NCBI GenBank assembly: GCA_040226215.1
Contig: JAVKFF010000138.1
Coordinates: 1 to 10,723 of the forward strand
Direction of reading: 5' to 3'
From: JAVKFF01 sp040226215
GTDB lineage: Bacteria > Pseudomonadota > Alphaproteobacteria > DSM-16000 > Inquilinaceae
Length of the DNA: 10,723 nucleotides
Part shown: positions 1 to 7,440 of the stretch, in pieces
Layout of the letters: every line of letters starts with the position of its first letter
Numbering within the stretch: the first letter of the stretch is position 1
Notes under the pieces: generated by a model
Database searches by the model: none
Seen by the model: the letters and a program-made list of their open reading frames with translations, nothing else
Told to the model about the DNA's origin: nothing
Position numbers and translations under genes: made by a program

Positions 1-30
1 CGGCAGCGCAATCGAGAAGGGGGAAAACCG

Positions 31-657
31 ATGTGCGGCATCATCAACCGTCTGGCGGCCGGCCTGTCGGCCGTGGCCACCGCCACCGTCCTGTCGCTGG
101 GCCTCGCGGCGCCCGCGTCCGCCCAGGACACCGTCCAGCTGCGGCCGATCACCACGCCGATCGTGCCCACCGTCACGCTCACCGGCGACCGGGAATTCGG
201 CGGCAACGGCCCGCGGATCACCGTCGGCGTCCAGCTCTCGGTCGAGCGCGGCGGGCGGGCGATCTTCGCCACCGTCAGCATGAGCGCGCGGGAACTCGGC
301 GGCGACGGCAGCGCGACCAGCGTCACCCCGCCGCCCTTCCTGGTCTGGGACTGGCAGGACGAGGACTGCCTGCAGCTCGTCGAGCGGATCACCGGCCCGG
401 CCGTCACCACCTTCACCGATGTCAGCGCGCCCGGCTGTTCGTTCGGCTGCGGCATCATCGGCCCGCAGGAGGATGGCGGCGTCATCGCCACGCGGACCAA
501 CACCTTCGGCGGCCCGGTGCGCACCATCACCTATCTCGGCGACACCGCCGGCGACGACATCTCGACGGACGCCAACCCGTCGGGCGACACCTCGATCCGC
601 CGCATCGACTTCAATCCGCTCACCGTCGAGTTCCAGCAGCCGTCGCTCTGCGGGTAG
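31..657 (+). CDS. Exported protein of unknown function, GDREFGGNGP motif
   Basis: The product is 208 residues. A typical Sec signal peptide (short N-region, hydrophobic residues about 8-27) ends in an ASA|QD cleavage site after residue 31, so the protein should be periplasmic or secreted. The mature part is rich in Thr, Val and Gly and looks beta-stranded. It carries GDREFGGNGP at residues 52-61 and then an alternating stretch ending in ARELGGDGSATS. The mature part has four cysteines (113, 136, 140, 207), enough for two disulfides, which fits an oxidising compartment. The start is supported by a GAGAAGGGGG Shine-Dalgarno at 14-23, seven bases upstream. I do not recognise a named family. The GDREF-GNGP core resembles a motif I associate with uncharacterised bacterial beta-proteins, but that is memory and not a search. 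The gene faces ettA, with only repeats between them. Confidence 0.8.
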   Translation: MCGIINRLAAGLSAVATATVLSLGLAAPASAQDTVQLRPITTPIVPTVTLTGDREFGGNGPRITVGVQLSVERGGRAIFATVSMSARELGGDGSATSVTPPPFLVWDWQDEDCLQLVERITGPAVTTFTDVSAPGCSFGCGIIGPQEDGGVIATRTNTFGGPVRTITYLGDTAGDDISTDANPSGDTSIRRIDFNPLTVEFQQPSLCG

Positions 658-689
658 GGCGGCGCAAACCGCCACGCCAAACCGATGGA

Positions 690-789
690 GATCCCGGATC
701 GCCCTCACGGGCGTCCGGGATGACGGCGTTTGGGTTGTGTCGTGAAGAAAGCCGTCATCCCGGGCGAGGCGAAGCCGAGACCCGGGATC
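690..789 (-). repeat. Composite palindromic intergenic repeat, copy 1
   Basis: Two hairpins are joined by a short spacer. The first runs from 690 to about 719, with TCCCGG and CCGGGA arms. The second is 757-788, with perfect 8-bp arms ATCCCGGG/CCCGGGAT. Read on the minus strand, its spacer contains ACAACCCAAAC, like the plus-strand spacers of the copies at 2808 and 10591, so this copy is inverted relative to them. With copy 2 it fills most of the 307-base gap (658-964) between two convergent genes; I see no gene in the gap. A transcript-end or mRNA-stability role is possible but inferred. Confidence 0.8.
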
Positions 790-830
790 CCCGGCCCGTC
801 TTCTCAGACGGTGGAGCCCCTCCGCGCGAG

Positions 831-929
831 GTCCCGGCTCTCGCTAACGCTCGGCCGGGACGACGGGTTGGGGTCGGGTCGCGAAGAAGGGCCGTCATCC
901 CGGGCGAGGCGCAGCCGAGACCCGGGATC
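831..929 (-). repeat. Composite palindromic intergenic repeat, copy 2 (tandem with copy 1)
   Basis: It has the same two-hairpin design as copy 1, shifted by exactly 140 bases. Bases 891-929 match 751-789 at 38 of 39 positions; the only difference is C912 against A772. The left hairpin (831-861, GTCCCGG/CCGGGAC arms) is closer to the left hairpin of the 2808 copy than to that of copy 1. Orientation is the same as copy 1. The tandem arrangement suggests local duplication followed by exchange of the left hairpin. Confidence 0.8.
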
Positions 930-964
930 TCCAGCCCGCCCTCGCCGACGGCGAACCCCGCCCC

Positions 965-2644
<1,680 letters not shown>

Positions 2645-2691
2645 CGGCTCCGCCACCGTTCTCGTCGCTGAAGGGAGTGCAGTCGGTGGGC

Positions 2692-2719
2692 GTTCTAGCG
2701 CGAAACCGGGCCTGTGCAA
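2692..2719 (-). promoter_or_regulatory. Putative sigma-70-type promoter of ettA
   Basis: On the minus strand TTGCAC (2714-2719) and TAGAAC (2692-2697) are separated by 16 bases and lie about 48 bases upstream of the ettA ATG. Each hexamer is only a moderate match to consensus. The site also argues against translation from the more upstream ATG at 2719, which overlaps it. Confidence 0.35.
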
Positions 2720-2766
2720 ATGGCCGCCGCCGCCGATCCGCTATGGCCGTGCCGCAGGGCGCGGAA

Positions 2767-2792
2767 CCGGCGCGCGGAGGGCGCCGCGCCGG
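2767..2792. other. GC-rich hairpin upstream of ettA
   Basis: Perfect 8-bp arms CCGGCGCG (2767-2774) and CGCGCCGG (2785-2792) enclose a 10-base loop. There is no T-run on either strand, so it is a poor intrinsic terminator. It lies just left of the composite repeat at 2808 and may be a degraded piece of the same kind of element. Confidence 0.4.
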
Positions 2793-2807
2793 GGATGACC
2801 ATCGGCC

Positions 2808-2944
2808 GGTCCCGGCTCTCCCTGCGGTCGGCCGGGACGACGCCCAAAGGTTATTTCGGCAGACCCGATACCAACCCAAACCCAGTCGTCCCGTGCGCGG
2901 TGCGGCACGAAGTGATGCGCCGCAGACCCGGGACCGGCCGCCCG
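2808..2944 (+). repeat. Composite palindromic intergenic repeat, copy 3
   Basis: The left hairpin (about 2809-2840, GTCCCGG/CCGGGAC arms) is followed by an AT-richer spacer containing CCAACCCAAAC. The right hairpin follows (2888-2934, outer GTCCCG/CGGGAC, inner TGCGGC 2901-2906 with GCCGCA 2919-2924). Bases 2888-2944 match 10665-10721 at 54 of 57 positions. The element ends 15 bases from the stop codon of the minus-strand gene at 2960, so it lies in the 3' flank of that gene and upstream of ettA. It holds most of the 315-base gap at 2645-2959. Confidence 0.8.
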
Positions 2945-2959
2945 CCTTCGCCGCCGGCG

Positions 2960-3430
2960 TCACTCGCGGTCGATCACCTCGGAACAGAAGGTCCGGAGGT
3001 CGCCCGTCCAGTTGCGCGCGGTGGAGTAGAGCGACCAGCAATGGCTGCGCACCAGCATCAGCTGCGCCGGGTTGAGCTCGGCCAGGATTTCCGGCACCCG
3101 CTCCTCCAGCGGCCGGCCGGAGCCGTCGTCGCCGATCGGGATCAGCACGCCGAGCCTGGAGTCCGAGCCGCCGTGCTCGCCGCCGGTGGCGGAATCATTG
3201 GTCACGCCACTCAGTCCGCCGCCGCCACCCAGTTCCCCGCCACCGCCATCGGTCGGGTCGGCCAGGCCCTGGGCCGGCGTGCGGTCATCCGCCAGCGCCG
3301 GCGTGGCGGCCGCGGCCAGACAGCAGGCTACCAGTGCCGCCATGACCTGTGCCGCCATGACCGGAACCGTCAGGCGCCGTCGCGACTCGGGTCGCGGTCC
3401 TGCACATCGTTCACGCATGGTCATGGACAT
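2960..3430 (-). CDS. Small exported protein with Gly-rich linker, unknown function
   Basis: The product is 156 residues from the chosen start. A long basic N-region (residues 1-20, several Arg) leads into a hydrophobic stretch (21-45) ending ALA|DD, a convincing signal peptide with cleavage after residue 47. The mature protein has a low-complexity Gly-rich segment at about 60-90, containing two runs of four or five Gly. A compact C-terminal part of about 60 residues (LGVLIPIGDDGSGRPLEERV onward) holds Cys131 and Cys149, which could form a disulfide. The start is ambiguous: TTG at 3463 and ATGs at 3454, 3430, 3424 and 3418 are all in frame. I prefer 3430 because GGAGG lies ten bases upstream. 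Family not recognised. It may be a small periplasmic or envelope protein with a flexible tether, but that is only inference from composition. Confidence 0.7.
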   Translation of the reverse strand: MSMTMRERCAGPRPESRRRLTVPVMAAQVMAALVACCLAAAATPALADDRTPAQGLADPTDGGGGELGGGGGLSGVTNDSATGGEHGGSDSRLGVLIPIGDDGSGRPLEERVPEILAELNPAQLMLVRSHCWSLYSTARNWTGDLRTFCSEVIDRE

Positions 3431-3440
3431 GGGCCGATCG

Positions 3441-3445
3441 CCTCC
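3441..3445 (-). promoter_or_regulatory. Shine-Dalgarno that decides the start of the 2960-3430 gene
   Basis: GGAGG on the minus strand ends ten bases before the ATG at 3430 and sixteen before the ATG at 3424. It lies inside the reading frame that would begin at TTG 3463 or ATG 3454. It therefore favours the shorter protein beginning MSMTMRE. Confidence 0.5.
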
Positions 3446-3461
3446 AGATCGCATCTTCGAC

Positions 3462-3516
3462 AATGGGTAGTGCCGATCCCCGAGCCGGCGAAATGCCCAT
3501 CAAGCTAATGGGTAGT
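3462..3516. repeat. Pair of 10-bp direct repeats (AATGGGTAGT) upstream of the small exported gene
   Basis: AATGGGTAGT occurs at 3462-3471 and 3507-3516, 45 bases apart. The second copy can also pair with CCCAT at 3496-3500. Both lie within 90 bases upstream of the 3430 start, where a promoter and operators for that gene would be. I found no convincing -35/-10 pair here. A protein-binding role is inference. Confidence 0.4.
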
Positions 3517-3582
3517 CCGAAAGGTTGTACACCAGCCAAGCGGACGCAGTCCCTCATTTTCCTGTGAGGCGCGATCACAAAT

Positions 3583-3597
3583 CGGCCCCGAAGGCCG
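3583..3597 (-). terminator. Possible terminator downstream of the tRNA
   Basis: On the minus strand CGGCC-TTCGG-GGCCG forms a 5-bp GC stem, followed by ATTTGTG. It lies about 20 bases after the tRNA 3' end. The T-run is short, so termination may be weak. A second small inverted repeat further downstream (CCTCA 3552-3556, TGAGG 3565-3569) could add to it. Confidence 0.35.
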
Positions 3598-3618
3598 CGC
3601 CCGCATACCACCGCATGC

Positions 3619-3695
3619 TGGTAGGCCCGGCAGGGCTCGAACCTGCAACCAGACCGTTATGAGCGGTCGGCTCTAACCAATTGAGCTACGGGCCC
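3619..3695 (-). tRNA. tRNA with anticodon CAU, probably tRNA-Ile2 (lysidine type)
   Basis: A complete 77-nt cloverleaf can be folded on the minus strand. It has a 7-bp acceptor stem with a G1-U72 wobble, a D arm GCTC/GAGC, an anticodon stem GACCG/CGGTC with loop CTCATAA, a T arm GCAGG/CCTGC with loop TTCGAGC, discriminator A73 and an encoded CCA. The anticodon is CAU. It is not an initiator, because the anticodon stem lacks the three G-C pairs typical of initiator tRNA. Between elongator Met and Ile2, the acceptor pairs C4-G69 and C5-G68 match those E. coli TilS uses to select tRNA-Ile2, so I favour Ile2 reading AUA after lysidine modification. Automatic annotation may call it Met. Confidence 0.93.
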
Positions 3696-3800
3696 CCGTC
3701 AGCATAGGGTATCAGCGAGACGATGCCGCCGACGGTATGGTTGGTTGTGTATCAACCCGCCGCGCCGCGGGCAAATGGCTTTGCCGGGAAGGGGCCACGC

Positions 3801-4130
3801 ATGGGCGACCGCATCTGGCGCGGATTGTCGCTGAAGGACCGCATCGCCGCGGCGGAAGCCCGGCGCGTGTCGAGCCTGCTGGCGCGCCGCACCTTCGTCA
3901 TCGACATCACCGGCCCGGCCAGCCACCCGCCGGACCACAATGGCGGCCCGCCGCTCGAGCCCGGCCGCTCCTGGCGCCGCTTCTGCTGGCGCAAGGCGCG
4001 CAAGGCCGCCTTCGCCCTGCCGCCGCCGGAGGTCTGGCGCCGCCGCCTGAAACAGGCCCAGGCCCTCGGCCTGACCTACGAACAGCTCACCGCCCGCATC
4101 CTCGACGGCGAGCGCCTGACCGACCAGTGA
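3801..4130 (+). CDS. Small basic protein of unknown function with DHNGGPPL motif
   Basis: The product is 109 residues, strongly basic, with no signal peptide and no membrane segment. An N-terminal amphipathic stretch (residues about 8-30, KDRIAAAEARRVSSLLARR) leads to DHNGGPPL at 45-52. An Arg/Trp-rich segment (RSWRRFCWRKARKAAF, 57-72) and a C-terminal helix-like part, LGLTYEQLTARILDGERL (89-106), follow. The composition suggests nucleic-acid or membrane-surface binding, but no family is identified. I have a weak recollection of similar NGGPPL motifs in short alphaproteobacterial hypothetical proteins. An in-frame ATG at 3723 exists, but I chose 3801 because GGGAAGGGG (3786-3794) lies six bases upstream and the extra residues look untranslated. 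It sits alone between a divergent tRNA and chrA, 142 bases before chrA, so co-transcription is possible but not shown. Confidence 0.72.
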   Translation: MGDRIWRGLSLKDRIAAAEARRVSSLLARRTFVIDITGPASHPPDHNGGPPLEPGRSWRRFCWRKARKAAFALPPPEVWRRRLKQAQALGLTYEQLTARILDGERLTDQ

Positions 4131-4195
4131 CGCCCGGCCACGACACCCGCGAGGCCATGGCAGACGCTCGAGGGGCCTCGGCCCTCCGCTTGGGC

Positions 4196-4220
4196 GTCAC
4201 GTCACTAGTCACCGTCACTA
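4196..4220. repeat. Tandem GTCAC repeats upstream of chrA
   Basis: GTCAC occurs four times, at 4196, 4201, 4208 and 4214. This makes a near-duplicate pair: GTCACGTCACTA (4196-4207) and GTCACCGTCACTA (4208-4220). The block is 53-77 bases upstream of the chrA ATG, a suitable place for a regulator to bind. No chrB-like regulator gene is in the window. Confidence 0.5.
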
Positions 4221-4229
4221 AACTGCAAT

Positions 4230-4260
4230 CGATGGCTGCCATGGTCTGACGTCGCCATCG
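4230..4260 (+). promoter_or_regulatory. Inverted repeat overlapping the chrA ribosome-binding site
   Basis: CGATGGC (4230-4236) and GCCATCG (4254-4260) are perfect inverted arms around a 17-base loop. The last base of the right arm is the first base of the GAGGAA Shine-Dalgarno at 4260-4265. A competing small palindrome, ATGGC-T-GCCAT (4232-4242), uses the same left arm. The arrangement could act on DNA as an operator or in RNA on ribosome access; both are inference. Confidence 0.4.
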
Positions 4261-4272
4261 AGGAATCGCCGC

Positions 4273-5520
4273 ATGTCCGACCCCACAACGCCCGCCACCG
4301 GCAGTGCCGGCGAGGTCTTCGCCGCCTTCCTGCGCCAGGGGCTGACCGCCTTTGGCGGGCCGGTGGCGCATCTCGGATTCTTCCACCGCGACTTCGTCGA
4401 GCGGCGCGGCTGGCTCTCGCCCGCCGCCTATGCCCAGCTCGTCGCGCTCTGCCAGTTCCTGCCGGGACCGGCCTCCAGCCAGGTCGGCCTGGCGCTGGGC
4501 TTCCACCGCGCCGGCTGGGCGGGCGCGCTGGCGGCCTGGTGCGCCTTCACCCTGCCCTCGGCCGCGATCATGGCGCTGGCCGGTCTCGGCCTCGCCGCCA
4601 TCGTGCCGGAGCCGGGCGCGGCCTGGCTGCAGGGCCTGAAGATCGCCGCCCTGGCCGTGGTGGTGCAGGCGCTGATCGCGATGGGCCGGCAGCTCACCCC
4701 CGACCGGGCGCGCCAGACCGTGGCGCTCGCCGCCTTTACCGTGCTGGTGCTGTGGCCGGGCGCGCTGACCCAGGTCGGTGTCATCGCCGCCGGCGGCCTG
4801 CTCGGCCTCCTGCCCGGTCTCAGGCTGGGGCGCGGCCCGAATGGCATGACGATGGGAAGCGGGGCGGCGGCGGGCGCGACGGCGGACGGGACGATCCGTG
4901 GCCCGGGCTGGACCGTCGCGCTTCTCCTCCTGGCGTTCTTCTTCGCCCTGCTGTTCGGCCTGCCCTTGCTGGCGGAGGCCACCGGCAATCCCTGGCTTGC
5001 CCGGGTGGAGGCCTATTACCGCGCCGGCGCGCTGGTCTTCGGCGGCGGCCACGTCGTGCTGCCGCTACTGGAGAGCGCCACGGTGGCGCCCGGCTGGGTC
5101 GACCGCGAGAGCTTCCTCGCCGGCTACGGCCTGGCGCAGGCGGTGCCCGGGCCGCTGTTCACCTTCTCGGCCTTCCTCGGGGCCAGCGACGGCGGCCTCG
5201 CCGTGGCGCTGCTGGCCCTGCTGGCGATTTTCCTGCCGGCCTGGCTGCTGGTGCTGGGCGCCCTGCCGGCCCAGGCTCGGCTGCAGGCCTACGCCCCGGC
5301 ACGCCACGCGCTGGCCGGCGCAAATGCGGCCGTGGTCGGCCTGCTGGCAGCGGCGCTCTACGACCCCATCGCGTCGGCCGCGCTCACCGGTCCCGGCGCG
5401 GTGGCCGGTGCCGCCGTCGCCATCGTGGCACTGCTGGCGTGGAAGCTGCCCGCCTGGGCACTCGTCGCGCTGGCCTTCATGGCCGGGCTGGCGCTCGATC
5501 TCGCCGACCTTGCCGGCTGA
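4273..5520 (+). CDS. chrA: Chromate efflux transporter ChrA (CHR family, two-domain form)
   Basis: The product is a 415-residue inner-membrane protein of the CHR superfamily, which exports chromate from the cytoplasm. The long two-domain form is about 400 residues. The N-terminal CHR domain carries LTAFGGPVAHLGFF at 24-37 and QFLPGPASSQVG at 61-72. The C-terminal one carries GALVFGGGHVVLPLL at 252-266 and AQAVPGPLF at 288-296. These paired FGG and PGP motifs are the family hallmarks. The two halves are joined by a Gly/Ala-rich, probably cytoplasmic loop at about 185-212, and the remainder is nearly all hydrophobic helices. The start has GAGGAA seven bases upstream. The gene converges on lrp with only 21 bases between stops. 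No chrB or other resistance gene adjoins it, so its physiological substrate and induction are not shown by context. Confidence 0.94.
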   Translation: MSDPTTPATGSAGEVFAAFLRQGLTAFGGPVAHLGFFHRDFVERRGWLSPAAYAQLVALCQFLPGPASSQVGLALGFHRAGWAGALAAWCAFTLPSAAIMALAGLGLAAIVPEPGAAWLQGLKIAALAVVVQALIAMGRQLTPDRARQTVALAAFTVLVLWPGALTQVGVIAAGGLLGLLPGLRLGRGPNGMTMGSGAAAGATADGTIRGPGWTVALLLLAFFFALLFGLPLLAEATGNPWLARVEAYYRAGALVFGGGHVVLPLLESATVAPGWVDRESFLAGYGLAQAVPGPLFTFSAFLGASDGGLAVALLALLAIFLPAWLLVLGALPAQARLQAYAPARHALAGANAAVVGLLAAALYDPIASAALTGPGAVAGAAVAIVALLAWKLPAWALVALAFMAGLALDLADLAG

Positions 5521-5541
5521 CCCCCCGGCGCGCCGCGTGGC

Positions 5542-6024
5542 TCAGTCGGATTCCGCGTCGATCGGCACACCGGGCTGCGACTTCGAGGTGCGGATAGCCA
5601 GCGCCGACTTCACATGCGCCACATTGGGCGCGGCGATCAGCTGGGTGGTGAGGAACTGCTGGTAGTCGTCCCAGTCCTCCGCCACCACCTTCAGCAGGAA
5701 GTCGTATTCGCCGGCCAGCATGTGGCACTCGCGCACCATCGCCCAACCCCCGATCAGCGCCTCGAAGGCCTTGAGGTCGGCCTCGGCCTGGCTGTTCAGC
5801 CCGACCTGCGCGAACACCGCGACGCCGAAGCCCATGGCCTCGGGGTTGATGTCGGCATGGTAGCCGCGGATGAAGCCCGCCTCCTCCAGCGCCCGCACCC
5901 GGCGCAGGCAGGGCGGCGCGGAGATGCCCGCCCGTTTCGCCAGCTCGACATTGGTCATCCGGCCATTGTCCTGCAAGTCGCGAAGGATCCGTCGGTCGAT
6001 TCGGTCGAGCTTCACGCGGCGCAT
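5542..6024 (-). CDS. Lrp/AsnC family transcriptional regulator
   Basis: The product is 160 residues, the normal length for the feast/famine family. The N-terminal helix-turn-helix covers residues about 8-55 (LDRIDRRILRDLQDNGRMTN, then ISAPPCLRRVRALEEAG). It is followed by a RAM (ligand-binding, oligomerising) domain at about 66-145. That domain contains the Gly-rich ligand-pocket segment MLAGEYDFLLKV (102-113). These proteins usually bind amino acids or related metabolites and wrap DNA as octamers. I chose the ATG at 6024 because the protein then begins MRRVKLDRIDRRIL as in homologues; an upstream in-frame ATG at 6153 adds 43 residues with no domain. A weak GAGAGAA precedes the start. The gene is divergent from trxB (244 bases between starts). 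The same order is found with lsrB in rhizobia, so it may regulate trxB, lysR or itself. Confidence 0.93.
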   Translation of the reverse strand: MRRVKLDRIDRRILRDLQDNGRMTNVELAKRAGISAPPCLRRVRALEEAGFIRGYHADINPEAMGFGVAVFAQVGLNSQAEADLKAFEALIGGWAMVRECHMLAGEYDFLLKVVAEDWDDYQQFLTTQLIAAPNVAHVKSALAIRTSKSQPGVPIDAESD

Positions 6025-6064
6025 AGGGTTCTCTCGTGACAGATCGGGGACAGGACGCGAAAAA

Positions 6065-6092
6065 ATATTACCAAGATGGCCCCAACACAAGA
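6065..6092 (-). promoter_or_regulatory. Possible promoter of the Lrp-family gene
   Basis: On the minus strand TAATAT (6065-6070) is a good -10 in the only AT-rich patch of the intergenic region. Upstream, TCTTGT (6087-6092, 16-base spacer) is a weak -35. It lies about 40 bases before the 6024 start. Poor -35 match, so low confidence. Confidence 0.3.
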
Positions 6093-6184
6093 CATGGCGT
6101 TGCGACGCCGAGGGGGAGGAGCGCCTGGGCACCAGTATCGGGCGGGACTGCAACCATTCTATGGCCGCGCGTCAGCCATGTCCC

Positions 6185-6213
6185 TTGTTCCACGAACGGG
6201 CGTTCCCTACCAT
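6185..6213 (+). promoter_or_regulatory. Possible trxB promoter with embedded palindrome
   Basis: TTGTTC (6185-6190) and TACCAT (6208-6213) are spaced by 17 bases, about 55 bases before the trxB ATG. The spacer contains GAACG-GG-CGTTC (6194-6205), and GTTC-CAC-GAAC (6187-6197) overlaps the -35. It looks like a repressor site inside a promoter. It does not match the alphaproteobacterial LexA form GTTC-N7-GTTC. Confidence 0.4.
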
Positions 6214-6268
6214 TTGTGGCTATAGCCCGCACGGACAATCTCACCCCCTGGCCCGAGGTCTCCAACCC

Positions 6269-7249
6269 ATGCCCGACAGCCATCGCACCAAGGTTCTGAT
6301 CATCGGCTCCGGACCGGCCGGATACACCGCGGCCATCTACGCCGCGCGTGCCAATCTCGAGCCGATCCTGGTGCAGGGCCTGCAGCCGGGCGGCCAGCTC
6401 ACCATCACCACGGACGTGGAGAACTACCCCGGTTTCGCCGACGTCATCCAGGGCCCCTGGCTGATGGAGCAGATGGCCCGGCAGGCCGAGCATGTCGGCA
6501 CCAGGCTGATCTTCGACATCGTCTCGTCGGTCGACTTTTCCCGACGGCCCTTCGTGTGCGTGGGCGACAGCGGCGACGAATACGTCGCCGACGCGGTCAT
6601 CATCGCCACCGGCGCCCAGGCGCGCTGGCTGGGGCTGGAGAGCGAGCAGACCTTCCAGGGCTTCGGCGTCTCGGCCTGCGCCACCTGCGACGGCTTCTTC
6701 TTCCGCGGCAAGGACGTCGCCGTGGTCGGCGGCGGCAACTCCGCCGTGGAGGAGGCGCTCTACCTCACCAACCATGCCCGCAAGGTCACCCTGATCCATC
6801 GCCGCGACACCCTGCGCGCGGAAAAGATCGCCCAGGACTGGCTGTTCCGGAACCCGAAGGTCGAGGTGATCTGGAACCACGTGGTGGAGGAGATCGAGGG
6901 CGCGACGACGGAAGGCCCGCCCCGGGTCACGGGTCTGCGCCTGCGCGACACAGGCTCGGGCGCGGAAAGCCGCGTCGCCGTCGACGGCGTCTTTGTGGCC
7001 ATCGGCCACGACCCGGCGACGGCCGTCTTCAAGGGCCATGTCGACATGGACGACGGCAACTACATCCTGACCGCGCCCGACTCCACCGCCACCAGCGTGC
7101 CCGGTGTCTATGCCGCCGGCGACGTGCGCGACAAGGTCTACCGCCAGGCCGTCACCGCCGCCGGCATGGGCTGCATGGCGGCACTCGAGGCGGAAAAGTT
7201 CATCGCCGAGCAGCAGGACTCCGCGACATCCCGGGTCGCCGCGGAATAG
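6269..7249 (+). CDS. trxB: Thioredoxin reductase (NADPH)
   Basis: The product is a 326-residue cytoplasmic flavoprotein that transfers electrons from NADPH through FAD and a redox-active disulfide to thioredoxin. The FAD motif GSGPAG is at 13-18 and GGQLTITTDVENYPGF at 41-56. The active-site CATC is at Cys137/Cys140, followed by DGFFFRGKDVAVVGGGNSA, where GGGNSA (154-159) is the NADPH-binding site. HRRD (177-180) contacts the NADPH phosphate, and the C-terminal FAD motif YAAGDVRD is at 281-288. All functional residues are present. The frame is open upstream of 6269, but I chose this ATG because the protein then begins just before the FAD-binding strand; GAGG lies about ten bases upstream. It is divergent from an Lrp-type gene and followed by an LsrB-like regulator gene, a known alphaproteobacterial arrangement. 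Confidence 0.97.
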   Translation: MPDSHRTKVLIIGSGPAGYTAAIYAARANLEPILVQGLQPGGQLTITTDVENYPGFADVIQGPWLMEQMARQAEHVGTRLIFDIVSSVDFSRRPFVCVGDSGDEYVADAVIIATGAQARWLGLESEQTFQGFGVSACATCDGFFFRGKDVAVVGGGNSAVEEALYLTNHARKVTLIHRRDTLRAEKIAQDWLFRNPKVEVIWNHVVEEIEGATTEGPPRVTGLRLRDTGSGAESRVAVDGVFVAIGHDPATAVFKGHVDMDDGNYILTAPDSTATSVPGVYAAGDVRDKVYRQAVTAAGMGCMAALEAEKFIAEQQDSATSRVAAE

Positions 7250-7251
7250 GC

Positions 7252-7267
7252 GCGGCGCCGGCGCCGC
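7252..7267 (+). terminator. Perfect 16-bp palindrome after trxB, possible terminator
   Basis: GCGGCGCCGGCGCCGC begins three bases after the trxB stop codon. It can fold as a 6-bp GC stem with a CCGG loop, followed by TTTCC. The T-run is short, so it may be a weak terminator, a pause site or a protein-binding palindrome. Confidence 0.4.
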
Positions 7268-7300
7268 TTTCCGGCATCGCGTCGGCCGCCGCGAACGGAT

Positions 7301-7360
7301 CGGCAAATGCGAAAAGATCGGAAATAATCTGCCGCAAAGGCGGGAAAATGCGGCAAATGC
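7301..7360. repeat. Pair of 10-bp direct repeats in the trxB-lysR gap
   Basis: CGGCAAATGC occurs at 7301-7310 and 7351-7360, exactly 50 bases apart (about five DNA turns). The first is followed by GAAAAG and the second by TTTCG, which can also pair. The block is in an A-rich part of the otherwise GC-rich 353-base gap between trxB and the lysR gene (7250-7602), in which I see no gene. The spacing on one helix face suggests regulator binding, but this is inference. Confidence 0.45.
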
Positions 7361-7411
7361 TTTCGTGAACATCGCCCGGGCCGATAGAAATCAAGCCGCG
7401 TTCTCCTGGCG

Positions 7412-7440
7412 TTGCGTCGGCGCGTATTCTCCGCGACAAT
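7412..7440 (+). promoter_or_regulatory. Possible promoter of the LysR-family gene
   Basis: TTGCGT (7412-7417) and GACAAT (7435-7440) have a 17-base spacer. If used, the mRNA has a 5' leader of roughly 155 bases before the ATG at 7603, which is long for such a gene. Other AT-rich spots nearby (ACTTAAG at 7445-7451) could also matter. Confidence 0.35.

Noticed and set aside
690..929. CRISPR-like array in the 690-929 repeats
   Set aside because: There are only two units with a 140-base period, both palindromic, with no uniform spacers and no cas genes.
3619..3695. tRNA as an integration site for a mobile element
   Set aside because: There is no integrase nearby and I saw no duplicated tRNA 3' end within the window.
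3743..3757. GGTTG-TGTAT-CAACC inverted repeat upstream of the tRNA and the small basic gene
   Set aside because: The arms are only 5 bp, with no adjoining promoter or terminator features; such repeats are expected by chance.
4087..5052. A 321-codon frame antisense to chrA
   Set aside because: It is a shadow of chrA; the translation is Gln/Arg/Gly/Ala-rich and has no start signal.
6187..6205. LexA (SOS) box at the trxB promoter
   Set aside because: GTTC copies are at 6187 and 6202, an 11-base gap instead of the seven bases of the alphaproteobacterial box.
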